From positions 248,001-312,000 of the forward strand of contig NZ_NWTG01000002.1 in NCBI RefSeq assembly GCF_002532045.1: 64,000 nt of DNA, in the 5' to 3' direction. Positions 17,499-26,871 of this stretch are shown in pieces. Within the stretch, counting starts at the first letter, position 1; each line of letters begins with the position of its first letter. A model generated the notes under the pieces. That model was not told the origin of the DNA. It saw only the letters and a list, made by a program, of their open reading frames with translations, and searched no databases. Both the position numbers and the translations under genes were made by a program. Origin of the DNA: Bradyrhizobium sp. C9 (GTDB lineage: Bacteria > Pseudomonadota > Alphaproteobacteria > Rhizobiales > Xanthobacteraceae).

Positions 17499-17596
17499 AA
17501 CTCGCTCCTCACGCGGAATTTTATCGCCGGCCATGGCGCAATCCGGCCGTTCATGGCTAAATCCTAGCAGTCAAATCCTGCCGGGAGGACTAACCA

Positions 17597-17971
17597 GTGA
17601 GTCAAGAACGATCCAGCGTCGAAAGCGTTGTGCAAACCTATTTCGACGGCCTCTACGAGAGCAATGCCGACAAGCTCGCGACCGCCTTTCATCCCAGTGC
17701 CGACCTGCGCTGGGTGGACAAGGGCGAGCTGAAGGTCCTCAGCGTGCCGGACTGGCTCGCCTTGGTGCGCAAGCGGCCGTCGGCGAAGGCCGAAGGCAAG
17801 CCGCGCGAGGACTTCATCGTCACCATCGACCGCTCCGACGACAACACCGCCTTCATCAAGGTGCGTTGCCAGCTGCCGCCGCGCTATTTCACCGACTACC
17901 TGGTCGCAATGAGACTGGCCGACGGCTGGCAGATCGTCTCGAAGTCCTACCGCTACGATCAGCGGGACTGA
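17597..17971 (+). CDS. NTF2-like (lumazine-binding-like) protein
   Basis: This 124-residue protein opens SSVESVVQTYFDGLYESNAD, followed by FHPSADLRWV and closing LADGWQIVSKSYRYDQ, the layout of putative lumazine-binding/NTF2-like proteins. These are often small ligand-binding proteins of unknown role. It starts with GTG at 17597, after GGGAGG eight bases upstream. It is divergent from the GFA gene and 108 bases before the antiporter gene. Confidence 0.8.
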   Translation: MSQERSSVESVVQTYFDGLYESNADKLATAFHPSADLRWVDKGELKVLSVPDWLALVRKRPSAKAEGKPREDFIVTIDRSDDNTAFIKVRCQLPPRYFTDYLVAMRLADGWQIVSKSYRYDQRD

Positions 17972-18079
17972 CCAGGCGCCCCACCGCACCCCTGCGACGG
18001 CTTTATGACACGCCCCAGCGGTCCGGCTCCGGCCGGACCGCATTGACTGGCGCTGGTTTCCGGGCGAATTGAGCCCATT

Positions 18080-19687
18080 ATGGAAGCCAAGTTTCAGATC
18101 TTTCTCACCTTGCTCGGCGTGCTGGCGGGAACCGCCCTGGTTGCGCGACGGACCGACATCGCGCCGGCGATCCTGCTGCTGCTGGTCGGCATCGTGCTCG
18201 CCTTCGTGCCGGGCATGCCGTCGCTGGAACTGCCGCCCGAGCTCGTGCTTCTGGTGGTGCTGCCGCCGCTGATCTATTCGGCGAGCGTCGCGATGAGCTG
18301 GCGCGAGTTCAAGGCCAATCTGCGGCCGATCATCCTGCTGTCGGTCGGCTGCGTGATCTTCACCGCCTTCATGGTCGCGGCCGCGACCCACTATCTGATC
18401 GGGCTGCCCTGGAGCATCGGCTTCCTGCTAGGGGCGATCGTCGCACCGCCCGACGTGGTCGCGCCGCTCGCGATCGCGCGCAAGCTCGGCATGCCCCGCC
18501 GCATCCTTGTGGTGCTCGAGGGCGAAGGGCTCGCCAATGACGCCACCGCGCTGATCCTCTACCGCTTCGCACTCGCCGCCATCACCACCGGGCTGTTCTC
18601 GCTGCCGAAGGCGACCGGCACGTTCTTCGTCATCGTTGCCGGCGAGATCGCGTTCGGCACGGCGGTCGGCTGGCTCAGCCTGCGCGCCCGCCGCCGCGCC
18701 AGGGATCCGCAGGTCGAGATCACGCTGTCGCTGATCACGCCCTATCTCGCCTACTGGATCCCCGAGCATTTCGGCGGCAGCGGCGTGATCGCAACCGTCG
18801 CCTGCGGCCTCTATATGAGCTGGAACGGACCGCTGCTGATCTCGGCCGCGACGCGCCTGCAGGGCATCTTCTTCTGGGACCTGATCATCTATCTGATCGA
18901 GGGCCTGCTGTTCCTCCTGACCGGCTTCCAGATGCGCTCGCTGTACGAGAAGTCGAAGGCGTTTCCGCTGTACGACATCCTGACCGCCACCGCGCTGGTC
19001 GCCGTCATCGTGATCGTTGCGCGCTTCCTCTGGGTGTTTCCCGGCACCTATCTACCGCGCTTGATCAGCGCCCGCGTGCGCGAGCGCGATCCGCTGCCGT
19101 CGTGGCGGGCGGTGTTCGTGGTCGCCTTCACCGGTGTGCGCGGCGCGGTCTCGCTCGCCGCCGCACTTGCGCTGCCACTGACATTGCCCGGCGGCGAGGC
19201 CTTCCCGTATCGCGACCTGATCCTGTTCGTCGCCTTCGGCGTGATCTTCGTGACCCTGGTCGGGCTCGGCCTCGGATTGCCGCCGGTAGTGCGCCTGCTC
19301 GGCCTCGCCAAGGACGGGCGCAGCGAGCATATCGCCGAGCACGAACAGGAAATCGAGGCGCGGCGCGAGGCGCTGAACGCCGCGCTGAAATCGCTCGACG
19401 CCATCACCGACGATCGCGAACTCTCCGACGAGGTGATCAAGCTGTTGCGCTCGCGCCATGAGATCCGCATCAACCAGCTGCCTGATACGCTCGATCCCGA
19501 CAAGCACGACGTCTCCGCCGCCGGCACCGCGCTGACGCGGGAGCTGATCTCGTCCGAGCGCAAGTTCATCCATATGCTGCTGCGCGACGGCAAGATCACC
19601 GACGAGACCAGGCGGCGCATCGAACGCGACCTGGACCTGGAGGAGGCCAGCCTCTCCAACCGGGAGTATCGCAGGATACCGTTGTAG
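18080..19687 (+). CDS. Na+/H+ antiporter, CPA1/NhaP type
   Basis: This 535-residue protein has about 12 membrane segments in its first 410 residues. Recognisable motifs are ELVLLVVLPPLIYSASVAMS, FLLGAIVAPPDVVAPLAIAR, LEGEGLANDATALILYRFAL (with the conserved ND) and FTGVRGAVSLAAALALPL. A cytoplasmic helical tail of about 120 residues follows (HIAEHEQEIEARREALNAAL), typical for Na+/H+ exchangers with regulatory tails. It would exchange Na+ or K+ for protons in the inner membrane. Confidence 0.93.
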   Translation: MEAKFQIFLTLLGVLAGTALVARRTDIAPAILLLLVGIVLAFVPGMPSLELPPELVLLVVLPPLIYSASVAMSWREFKANLRPIILLSVGCVIFTAFMVAAATHYLIGLPWSIGFLLGAIVAPPDVVAPLAIARKLGMPRRILVVLEGEGLANDATALILYRFALAAITTGLFSLPKATGTFFVIVAGEIAFGTAVGWLSLRARRRARDPQVEITLSLITPYLAYWIPEHFGGSGVIATVACGLYMSWNGPLLISAATRLQGIFFWDLIIYLIEGLLFLLTGFQMRSLYEKSKAFPLYDILTATALVAVIVIVARFLWVFPGTYLPRLISARVRERDPLPSWRAVFVVAFTGVRGAVSLAAALALPLTLPGGEAFPYRDLILFVAFGVIFVTLVGLGLGLPPVVRLLGLAKDGRSEHIAEHEQEIEARREALNAALKSLDAITDDRELSDEVIKLLRSRHEIRINQLPDTLDPDKHDVSAAGTALTRELISSERKFIHMLLRDGKITDETRRRIERDLDLEEASLSNREYRRIPL

Positions 19688-19705
19688 CGCGGTATCCCTC
19701 CCCAC

Positions 19706-19731
19706 GTCGTCCCGGCGAAGGCCGGGACGAC
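19706..19731. repeat. Short GTCGTCCCGGC hairpin
   Basis: GTCGTCCCGGC and GCCGGGACGAC form a perfect 11-bp stem with a four-base loop. The element lies between the convergent antiporter and Rieske genes, ten bases from the latter, so it can serve as a terminator for both. An identical copy is at 46989-47014, and the same sequence forms the ends of the larger elements at 33272 and 44596. Confidence 0.7.
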
Positions 19732-19740
19732 TACACGAGG

Positions 19741-21081
19741 TCATTCCGCCGCAGCGTTCTGCCCGGGACCGCCGACGAAGCCCGCGGGATCGCCGAACCG
19801 TTCGATCATCACGGCGGTGAGATCCTTGGTCTTGCTGGTGACGCAGGCGCCGGAGCGCACGGTGTAGCGATCCTGGTGCGCCGCGTGCGGCGGCGCCTCG
19901 CCCTTTTGCAGCGCGCGGGCCGCCTCCAGCACCAGCTTGCGGAAATGCATGATGCCGAGATCGGTCGGGCCGAGATGCTCGCGGGTACGGTCTGCGATCG
20001 GGCCCTGGCTGTCCTGCACCGCGGCGTCCTGCTCGGAGACGCCCTTGATCCCGGTGTAGCTCTTGGTCCGCTGCAATTTGCGATCGATCAGATAGTCGTT
20101 CGCCTTGTTGCGCAGCGGCACGTAATTCTCGTCGACCACCGCCATCACGCCGTTGCCATTGGCATAGCCGTCGCGTTCGGCGTCGGTCAGCGGCCGGTCG
20201 GGATTCCACGCATAGGTGTAGATCCAGCAATTGGTATCGGTCACCGGCACGAAGGTCTGGCCGAACATGTTCTCGCCCGGCATCGAGCTCGGCGCGTAGC
20301 TGTGGAACGGCATCAGGAACTGGGCGATGCGCCAGTAGATGTTGTCGCTGCCGGTGAGCCGTCCGCCCGCGACCGTCAGCCCGGCCTCGTGCGGATTGAT
20401 CTTGATGACGGGCCGCGGGTCCTCGGCGATCCAGCGCATGTGGTCCGTCGCGACCCGGGTCAGCGGGTTGACGAAATGCTTCTTGATGTCGAGGATCTCG
20501 TTCTCCTCCTTCTCGAAGGAGAGATGCGCGAAGGTGAAATGCGCGGTGTCGATCGAACCTTCCACCGCCTGCACCCAATTGCAGTCCTGCCACTTCTTGG
20601 TGACGAAGCGGTGCGAGGCCGGCAACAGCGCCATCTCCAGCGCCGGCAATTCGGGCATCTGATCGGCGGGGCCCATATAGGCCCAGATCATCTCGCCCCA
20701 TTCGCGCACCGGGTAGGACTTGATGCGGATCAGGTCCTTGGCGTTGAGGTCCGGATAGGAGGTCGGCATGTCGACGCAGCGGCCGTCGGTGTCGAACTTC
20801 CAGCCGTGATAGACGCAGCGGATGCCGCACTCCTCGTTGCGGCCGAGCCAGAGATTGGCGCCGCGATGCGGGCAATATTGATCGATGACGCCGACCACGC
20901 CCCGCGAGTCGCGGAAGGCCAGCAATTCCTCGCCCATGACCACGATCTTCTTCGGGTCGCTGTCCGGCTCCGGCAGTTCTTCCGACAGCAGCACCGGAAT
21001 CCAGAACCGGCGCAGCAATTCACCCATTCCCGTTCCGGCACCGGATTCGGTGAGGAATTTGTTGTCTTCGGCGCGGAGCAT
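19741..21081 (-). CDS. Rieske aromatic ring-hydroxylating oxygenase, alpha subunit
   Basis: This 446-residue protein has an N-terminal Rieske domain with CPHRGANLWLG and CVYHGWKF as the 2Fe-2S ligands. The catalytic domain includes the mononuclear iron region VEGSIDTAHFTFAHLSFE. The architecture is that of phthalate 4,5-dioxygenase-like (class IA) alpha subunits, which demethylate or hydroxylate aromatic acids with electrons from a separate reductase. No reductase gene lies nearby. The ATG at 21081 follows GGGGA by six bases. The substrate cannot be named. Confidence 0.9.
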   Translation of the reverse strand: MLRAEDNKFLTESGAGTGMGELLRRFWIPVLLSEELPEPDSDPKKIVVMGEELLAFRDSRGVVGVIDQYCPHRGANLWLGRNEECGIRCVYHGWKFDTDGRCVDMPTSYPDLNAKDLIRIKSYPVREWGEMIWAYMGPADQMPELPALEMALLPASHRFVTKKWQDCNWVQAVEGSIDTAHFTFAHLSFEKEENEILDIKKHFVNPLTRVATDHMRWIAEDPRPVIKINPHEAGLTVAGGRLTGSDNIYWRIAQFLMPFHSYAPSSMPGENMFGQTFVPVTDTNCWIYTYAWNPDRPLTDAERDGYANGNGVMAVVDENYVPLRNKANDYLIDRKLQRTKSYTGIKGVSEQDAAVQDSQGPIADRTREHLGPTDLGIMHFRKLVLEAARALQKGEAPPHAAHQDRYTVRSGACVTSKTKDLTAVMIERFGDPAGFVGGPGQNAAAE

Positions 21082-21262
21082 GGCATTTCCCCGGGAGTTG
21101 TTCTTGATTTTCCCGGAGCTTGGCGTAGCGGATGCGCGGCGTCAATGCGATTGGCTGCGCGGCCGGCAACCCTGCCCCGCGCGCTGATGGATTTACGCCC
21201 ATTTTCCGCAGCAGCCGGTCCGCACCCGCTGAAGGCAATTCAAGACAGGCCGGCCTCCCAGC

Positions 21263-21862
21263 TTACGGCTTCACGTAGGCCCATCCCTTCTCCTGCAGTT
21301 CCATCACGCGCACGACGCCCGACTTCACGACTTCTGCCTGCTTGATGATCGGGATCGACTTGTTCTCGGCCTTCTGCATCTTCTCCTGGGTGTTGCCGCA
21401 GGCCTTGAACGACACCTCGGGCGAACTGAGGGCCATCTCCTCGATGCGCGCCTTCACCGGCGAGGTATCCTCGCGGAGCATGTGCAGGCCCGGGCCGAAC
21501 GTGACCACCTCGATCTTCACCTTTTCGCCAAGGCCCTTGTAGTACTCGGCCACGTTCGTTGCGTTGTTGAGCGTGAGGTTCATGGCGGCAGGGTCATTGC
21601 TGTTCACCTGCAGGATCAGATGATGCTCCTTCCCTTTCGGCGCCGCCTGATCGTGCATGCGGGCATTTGCAGAGCGCTTGCGCGTTTCGGCGACGGCTCG
21701 CGGCGCTTCAGATTTCCGGGCGTCGCTCGCCAGCGCAGTCGCGGACTGCGCGGTCGGCACCCAGTATTTCCCACCTTGCTCGGCCTCCGCCAGGGACGTG
21801 GCGGCCAGCACAGCGATGGCACCCATCGCAATGAGCTTCGCAGCAGATTCAAAATTGCACAT
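21263..21862 (-). CDS. Periplasmic DsrE-family protein
   Basis: This 199-residue protein has a signal peptide (KLIAMGAIAVLAATSLAEA), about 70 variable residues, then a DsrE/DsrF-like domain: HHLILQVNSNDPAAMNLTLN, VKIEVVTFGPGL, the cysteine motif KACGNTQ and the closing VKSGVVRVMELQEKGWAYV. The family takes part in sulfur-relay chemistry; exported members are poorly understood. GGAG lies seven bases before the ATG at 21862. It is the last gene of an operon with VasI-like, TAXI and coiled-coil genes. Confidence 0.85.
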   Translation of the reverse strand: MCNFESAAKLIAMGAIAVLAATSLAEAEQGGKYWVPTAQSATALASDARKSEAPRAVAETRKRSANARMHDQAAPKGKEHHLILQVNSNDPAAMNLTLNNATNVAEYYKGLGEKVKIEVVTFGPGLHMLREDTSPVKARIEEMALSSPEVSFKACGNTQEKMQKAENKSIPIIKQAEVVKSGVVRVMELQEKGWAYVKP

Positions 21863-21900
21863 CAAGCATCTCCATCTCGAAAAACCGCCGAACACACTTC

Positions 21901-22524
21901 TCAATTGCCGGGCCTTGCGACAGCGAGCGGCCATTTGCAGATCGCGGCCATCCTCGCGCGCATCGCGTCCAGCCCTGCGAGCGAGAATGTTGCGTCATGA
22001 GCAGCCCCGGCACCGGGTGAGAGGTGGACAGCAAGGACCGCGTTGTCGGGAAACGATTGCAACAAGCGAACGGCATCGCCTGCGACGGCGACGCCGGAAC
22101 CAAACGACGGCACGGCTGCCGCGACCTGCGCCGGCTTACCGTCGTTGATGCGATAGGAGATCGCATAGCCGTCGCCCCGGCCCGAGATAGCGGGCCCCGC
22201 GAAGGACAATTCGGTCCGCCCGCCGCGACACCGGATCGACAGCTTCATCGACGATTCGACCGAATCGAATGTCGTCGCCGTGGCGATCGGTGAATAATCG
22301 ACCGGCGACGTCGTCTCGCTGATCGTCCAATTGCCGGCCCTCGACGCGTCGCGACGGGTCGGCGCAGTGGCGTGCGACAGCTTATCGAGGCACTCCAGAC
22401 GCGCTTCACGTTGCAGCTGGGAACAGGCGCGCAGCTGTGCCATGGGGTCTTCCATCCCTTGCGCAAGGGCAACGCCGTTGACGGCGGCGGCTGCGGTAAG
22501 CAGCGGGACGGCGAGCCTGGTCAT
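21901..22524 (-). CDS. VasI/TagO-like secreted protein
   Basis: This 207-residue protein has a short signal peptide (LAVPLLTAAAAVNGVALAQG) and then RACSQLQREARLECLDKLSH with two spaced cysteines. WTISETTSPVDYSPIATAT and LSIRCRGGRTEL follow, the pattern of the type VI secretion-associated VasI/EvfG/TagO family. No other T6SS gene is in the window, so the protein probably has a general envelope role. The ATG at 22524 overlaps the stop of the TAXI gene as ATGA, indicating translational coupling. Confidence 0.75.
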   Translation of the reverse strand: MTRLAVPLLTAAAAVNGVALAQGMEDPMAQLRACSQLQREARLECLDKLSHATAPTRRDASRAGNWTISETTSPVDYSPIATATTFDSVESSMKLSIRCRGGRTELSFAGPAISGRGDGYAISYRINDGKPAQVAAAVPSFGSGVAVAGDAVRLLQSFPDNAVLAVHLSPGAGAAHDATFSLAGLDAMRARMAAICKWPLAVARPGN

Positions 22525-23561
22525 TGCGATGCCCGTGTCGACTGGCGATCGAGCCAGGCCTGCGCGGCAGGAAAGCGCGTGAGACCGGGCACCGTTGCGC
22601 CGAGGTTGATCGACTTCCACTTCGGGTCGAAGCCAGGTCCCTGCAGCCTGTCGATACGCGAGAACAGATGATCGACGAAACGTGCAACACGCTCGAAGCG
22701 ATTGGTGCTGGCCGGCCAATTGAAGGCGACGAGAGCGGTCGGCACGGCGATCGTGGCGACGCGATCACCCGACTTGATCAGATTTGGGTAATCGGCGGCA
22801 TCGAGAGTCGCCGGCAGATAATAGTCCTCGAACTTGCTGTCATACGGGACCGGCAGGAACTTGAAGCCCGATTCAAACCGGCCTTTCACAAAGGCATCGA
22901 CCGGCTTCGAGGTAATGAAGACGACGGCCGCCATTTCGCCTTTCCGCATCTGCTCGAGCGCGACCTGATGCGGAATGAAGGTCTTCTCGACCTCGATGCC
23001 GAGACGGCTGAAGATCAGCGGACCTGAATAGGCAGCGGCCGTACCCTGGTTGTTGAAGTTCACCTTCTTGCCGGCGAGGTCGCTCAGACTCTGAATCTCC
23101 GGCCGAACGAAGATATGCAGTTCGGATGGAAACAGGTTCAGGACGTAGGCGATCCGTCGCTGGATGTCAGGCACCTGGCTCTTGTATTCCTCGAGTGCGT
23201 CGGAATTGATGATCGCAGCGTCGATCCCGCGCAGATACAGCAGCGAGTTCAGATTCTCGACGGCCCCTCGCGTCACCACCGGCAGAACGTGCAGATTGTC
23301 GCCGTCATCGGTCACCCGGGCGATCTCCGCGGCCAGGCGGATCGGCGCGCCCTCGAGCAGGCCGCCCGCGAGGCCCACGACCCAGGCATTCATGGCCAGA
23401 GCCTCGGGCCTCGGCTGAGACGGCTCGGCCCGGATCAGGCGCGCCTTGTGAGGTTGACCATGTTGCGGCCGCGCATCCGCCGCGGGCGGTTGCGGCACTG
23501 ATAGCAACGACACCAGGGTCGCAAGCAGGAACGCCAGGCGCAATCCGGTAGACCTTTTCAT
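22521..23561 (-). CDS. TAXI-family TRAP-type solute-binding protein
   Basis: This 346-residue exported protein (signal peptide in the first 30 residues, RLAFLLATLVSLLSVPQPP) has the TAXI pattern: GLAGGLLEGAPIRLAAEIAR, then LRGIDAAIINSDALEEYK and LSDLAGKKVNFNNQGTAAAY. TAXI proteins normally feed TRAP transporters with a large fused DctQM permease, but no permease gene is near. It could serve a distant permease or a sensory function. It overlaps both neighbouring genes by four bases (ATGA at 23561 and at 22524). Confidence 0.85.
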   Translation of the reverse strand: MKRSTGLRLAFLLATLVSLLSVPQPPAADARPQHGQPHKARLIRAEPSQPRPEALAMNAWVVGLAGGLLEGAPIRLAAEIARVTDDGDNLHVLPVVTRGAVENLNSLLYLRGIDAAIINSDALEEYKSQVPDIQRRIAYVLNLFPSELHIFVRPEIQSLSDLAGKKVNFNNQGTAAAYSGPLIFSRLGIEVEKTFIPHQVALEQMRKGEMAAVVFITSKPVDAFVKGRFESGFKFLPVPYDSKFEDYYLPATLDAADYPNLIKSGDRVATIAVPTALVAFNWPASTNRFERVARFVDHLFSRIDRLQGPGFDPKWKSINLGATVPGLTRFPAAQAWLDRQSTRASQ

Positions 23562-23746
23562 CGGTCAGCTCCTTTGCACGACTTCACGTCGGCGCGTCCT
23601 TGCTGCAAGGATCGTTCGATCAGCGCAGCGCCTCGAATCGCGCCTTTGCCCCTTGATTCAACGGCCTCAGCCTTCGCATCGAGATCGCGCGCCTTGGTCG
23701 CATCGCCGCACGTTCCAAACGTTCCCCAGTGCGAGAGGGTCGTCAC
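23558..23746 (-). CDS. Probable 3' part of the frameshifted coiled-coil gene
   Basis: This 62-codon frame overlaps the end of the coiled-coil gene in another frame. It reads GDATKARDLDAKAEAVESRG and IERSLQQGRADVKSC with coding-like third positions, and it ends exactly at the ATGA junction with the TAXI gene. That is where the true upstream gene of a coupled operon should end. It is most likely the original C-terminus, cut off by an indel around 23725-23750, but an independent small gene cannot be excluded. Confidence 0.4.
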   Translation of the reverse strand: MTTLSHWGTFGTCGDATKARDLDAKAEAVESRGKGAIRGAALIERSLQQGRADVKSCKGADR

Positions 23747-24125
23747 GCTCCTTTGGCACCGATCTCCGCAAGTCCGCCACGTCCCCTTGCGGCATGCCCT
23801 TCAGTGATTTCTTCAGTTTTTCGGCTTCGCTCTGCAGAGCATTTTCGACATGAACCGAATTTTCGCGTTCCTTGGTCAGTAAGCCCTGCAGCAATTCGAT
23901 ATCTTTCCGCGCCGTCGCGAGTTCGCGGGCGAGCGCCTCCGCGCTCTGCGGTTGTTCCGCGGCTGGACCCGTGTCACCCGCGAGGTTCGTCTTTGCTTGT
24001 GCAAGGTGCAGGGAATTGCCAGCGATGCCGTTGGACTGCGCCTGCGCGCCGCCGCCGGAACCCGGCGCACCCGAGCGACACATCAGCGCAACAGCCGCGA
24101 ACGATAGCGGAGCCGCCCGCCGCAT
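23667..24125 (-). CDS. Exported coiled-coil protein, probably frameshifted
   Basis: This frame gives 152 residues. It has a signal-like N-terminus (MRRAAPLSFAAVALMC), a low-complexity part, and a predicted coiled coil AEALARELATARKDIELLQG continuing through EKLKKSLKG. From about codon 125 the translation becomes un-coding-like (LALGNVWNVRRCDQGARS) while another frame takes over. GAGG lies three bases before the ATG at 24125. It heads the operon with TAXI, VasI-like and DsrE genes. I cannot assign a function; a partner of the solute-binding protein is possible. Confidence 0.5.
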   Translation of the reverse strand: MRRAAPLSFAAVALMCRSGAPGSGGGAQAQSNGIAGNSLHLAQAKTNLAGDTGPAAEQPQSAEALARELATARKDIELLQGLLTKERENSVHVENALQSEAEKLKKSLKGMPQGDVADLRRSVPKERDDPLALGNVWNVRRCDQGARSRCEG

Positions 24126-24400
24126 CATCCTCGGAGCGAGTGGCGCTTGATCCGATCTGACGCGCGAGCCGGCACGTTCACAAGCTGAGTTCCCGTCAAC
24201 GCAAATGACGATGCTCTCATGTCCGCGCGCGTCCAGTATCACCCGCCGCATGGTGATATCGCCCATTATGATGCGGCATCATAGGACTCACCGGCTCACG
24301 GATACTATGACCCGCAAGGATTACCCCCGTTAACCGCACCGCTTTGGACAGACTGAAGCATCGAGCTCAGCCGTGGCCGGCGCGACGGCCAGCGCTGGCC

Positions 24401-25294
24401 TCACACCGGCCGCTCGCCTTTCACGGTGACGCGGGTGCCGGAGCGGGTGTGCGGCCAGTAATCCCACATTGCGCGATGCTGGGCGCAGCGATTGTCCCAG
24501 AACGCAATCGCGTTCTCGGACCAGCGGAAGCGGCACTGGAACAGCGGGTTCTCCGCATGCTGGTAGAGATAAGCCAGTATGGCGTCGCTCTCGTCACGCG
24601 GGATGCCGACGATGAAGCGGGTGAAGCCGCGATTGACGTAGAGCGACCTTTTCCCCGTCACCGGATGGGTGCGGACGATGGGATGTTCGGCCCGGGGATA
24701 TTCGCGTTTGTCGGCGACGCCGTAATTGGCGTACAGGCCACGATAGGTCTGCTCGCCGTCATGCAGCGCGGTCAGCCCGTCGAGATAGGCCTTCATGCGA
24801 TCCGACAGCGCCTCATAGGCCGCATACATGTTGGCGAACAGGGTGTCGCCGCCACGCGGTGGGCACTGCTTGATGTAGAGGATCGAGCCCATCGGCGGCT
24901 CGAGATCGCAGGACACGTCAGTGTGCCAGCCCTCGCCATTAGCGCGGGGGCTGTCCTTGTCGGCATAGATCTTCATCAGCGCTGGATCGCCCTCATTGGG
25001 CGCGGCCGGATGCACGTGCAGCTCGCCGAACTTGCGGCCGAAGGCTAGATGCTGGTCGGGACTGATGTGCTGGTCGCGGAAGAAGATGACGAGATTTTCG
25101 GCAAGCGCGCGATGGATCTCGTTCATCTGGCGGTTGGAGCGCGCGTCGTCGCCAACCAGCTTGCCGATATCGACGCCGGAGATTTCCGCGCCGATGATCG
25201 GCGTCAGCTTCTCGACGCCGATGGTCTCATAGGGCTCGGATTGGTCGGCGAGGTGGCGGTAGCGCGGACCCTGCTTGCCGGACAGCGAGCTCAT
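24401..25294 (-). CDS. TauD/TfdA-family 2-oxoglutarate dioxygenase
   Basis: This 297-residue enzyme has the Fe(II) ligands HTD in GEGWHTDVSC and the distal His in CAQHRAMWDYWPH, with the 2-oxoglutarate-binding Arg in RSGTRVTV. Family members hydroxylate taurine, 2,4-D or related compounds to start sulfur release or side-chain cleavage. ANGEGWHTD and KRSLYVNRGFT agree with alpha-ketoglutarate-dependent taurine dioxygenases, but the substrate is unknown. GGAG lies six bases before the ATG at 25294; the longer frame to 25513 runs through repeat DNA. It is monocistronic. Confidence 0.88.
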   Translation of the reverse strand: MSSLSGKQGPRYRHLADQSEPYETIGVEKLTPIIGAEISGVDIGKLVGDDARSNRQMNEIHRALAENLVIFFRDQHISPDQHLAFGRKFGELHVHPAAPNEGDPALMKIYADKDSPRANGEGWHTDVSCDLEPPMGSILYIKQCPPRGGDTLFANMYAAYEALSDRMKAYLDGLTALHDGEQTYRGLYANYGVADKREYPRAEHPIVRTHPVTGKRSLYVNRGFTRFIVGIPRDESDAILAYLYQHAENPLFQCRFRWSENAIAFWDNRCAQHRAMWDYWPHTRSGTRVTVKGERPV

Positions 25295-25448
25295 GGCGTT
25301 CTCCCGATGGTTCTTGATTGGGAGCATCGTAGCCCGGATGGAGCGAAGCGCAATCTGCACCGCAAGCATATCCGTCGTTCCGGACAAGCCAACGGGTCGG
25401 CGCGGAGCACCGCCCGATGACAGGCTCCGCGAAGCGGAGCACAGATCC

Positions 25449-25552
25449 GGGACCCATAACCACAGGGTTGTGTTTTGCGAAGGCTGGTAACTCACATCTC
25501 GTGCAATAACCACGTCTCGTGGTTATCGGTCCCGGCCTTCGCCGGGACGACG
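25449..25552. repeat. Degraded MITE-like palindromic element
   Basis: The element starts with the GGGACCCATAACCACAGGG motif and ends with GGTCCCGGCCTTCGCCGGG plus ACGAC. This is the same pair of ends and about the same spacing as at 33272 and 44596, but the left arm is truncated. Just before it (25330-25350) lies another common motif, TAGCCCGGATGGAGCGAAGC. The element fills the gap between ispG and the TauD-like gene. Confidence 0.6.
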
Positions 25553-25581
25553 GTTGAATGTGAGTTAAGCGCGGAGCAGAA

Positions 25582-26871
25582 CTACTCCGCGGCGCCTGCC
25601 GTCTCCGGCAGCTTGGCGCCGTTGCCGTAACGCTGGTCGATATAGTCGATCACCAGCGCCTTGAAGTCGGCGGCGATGCCCGGACCACGCAGGGTGCGGA
25701 ACTTCTTGCCGTCGACGAACACAGGCGCAGCCGGCGCCTCGCCGGTGCCGGGCAGCGAGATGCCGATGTTAGCGTGCTTGGATTCGCCGGGGCCGTTGAC
25801 GATGCAGCCCATCACCGCGACGTTGAGCTCTTCGACGCCCGGATACCTGGTCTTCCAGGCCGGCATCTCGTCGCGAATGAAATCCTGGATCGAGCGCGCC
25901 AGCTCCTGGAACGTGGTCGAGGTGGTGCGGCCGCAGCCCGGGCAGGCGGCAACCAGCGGCACGAAGGTGCGGAAGCCCATGGTCTGCAGCAGTTCCTGCG
26001 CGACCTGCACTTCCAGCGTGCGGTCGCCGCCGGGCTCCGGCGTCAGCGAGATGCGGATGGTGTCGCCGATGCCCTGCTGCAGCAGGATGCCGAGCGCGGC
26101 CGAGGAGGCCACGATGCCCTTCGAGCCCATGCCGGCCTCGGTGAGGCCGAGGTGGATCGCATAGTCCGAGCGGCGCACGACTTCCTGATAGACCGCGATC
26201 AGGTCCTGCACGGCCGAGACCTTGGCCGACAGGATGATCTTGTTCTTGGGCATGCCGAGCTCTTGGGCGCGGGCCGCCGACAGCAATGCCGACTGCACCA
26301 TCGCCTCGCGGGTCACCGCGCGGGCATCGCGCGGATTGGCCGATGCCGTGTTCTCGTCCATCAGCTTGGTGAGCAGCTCCTGGTCGAGCGAGCCCCAATT
26401 GGCGCCGATGCGCACCGGCTTGCCGTTCTTGTTCGCGATCTCGATGATGTCGGCGAATTGGGTGTCGCGCTTGTTCTTGAAGCCGACATTGCCGGGATTG
26501 ATGCGGTACTTGTCGAGCGCCTCGGCGCAATCAGGATATTCGGCGAGCAGCTTGTGGCCGATATAGTGGAAGTCGCCGATCAATGGCGTGGTGATGCCGC
26601 GCTTGCGCAGGCCGTCACGGATATGCGGCACGGCGGCAGCAGCTTCCTCGCGGTCGACGGTGATGCGCACCATCTCGGAGCCGGCGCGGGACAGCGCGGC
26701 GACCTGGGCGATGGTGCCGTCGATATCGGCGGTGTCGGTGTTGGTCATCGACTGCACGACGATCGGCGCACCGCCGCCGACGGCAACGTTGCCGACCATG
26801 ACCTGCGTGGTTCGGTGCCGCGGCGCGGGGCCGGCGATGTCGTCTTGCGGCAAAATCTCGGGCTTGTTCAT
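25582..26871 (-). CDS. ispG: 4-Hydroxy-3-methylbut-2-en-1-yl diphosphate synthase
   Basis: This protein of about 429 residues belongs to the GcpE family: [20 protein letters not shown] near the start, [29 protein letters not shown], and cluster-binding cysteines in CPGCGRTT and [21 protein letters not shown]. It carries out the penultimate MEP-pathway step with a 4Fe-4S cluster and feeds isoprenoid synthesis. Starts at 26901 and 26871 are both possible; I use the second, MNKPEILPQ, which fits the family. There is no operon partner in view. Confidence 0.95.
   Translation of the reverse strand: MNKPEILPQDDIAGPAPRHRTTQVMVGNVAVGGGAPIVVQSMTNTDTADIDGTIAQVAALSRAGSEMVRITVDREEAAAAVPHIRDGLRKRGITTPLIGDFHYIGHKLLAEYPDCAEALDKYRINPGNVGFKNKRDTQFADIIEIANKNGKPVRIGANWGSLDQELLTKLMDENTASANPRDARAVTREAMVQSALLSAARAQELGMPKNKIILSAKVSAVQDLIAVYQEVVRRSDYAIHLGLTEAGMGSKGIVASSAALGILLQQGIGDTIRISLTPEPGGDRTLEVQVAQELLQTMGFRTFVPLVAACPGCGRTTSTTFQELARSIQDFIRDEMPAWKTRYPGVEELNVAVMGCIVNGPGESKHANIGISLPGTGEAPAAPVFVDGKKFRTLRGPGIAADFKALVIDYIDQRYGNGAKLPETAGAAE

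Noticed and set aside
19052..20875. 607-codon minus-strand frame covering parts of the Rieske and antiporter genes
   Set aside because: It is out of frame with the Rieske gene and antisense to the antiporter; both real genes have strong motifs.
21901..22524. Evidence for a type VI secretion system
   Set aside because: The VasI/TagO-like protein alone is not enough. No Tss, Hcp, VgrG or ClpV gene is present in the window.
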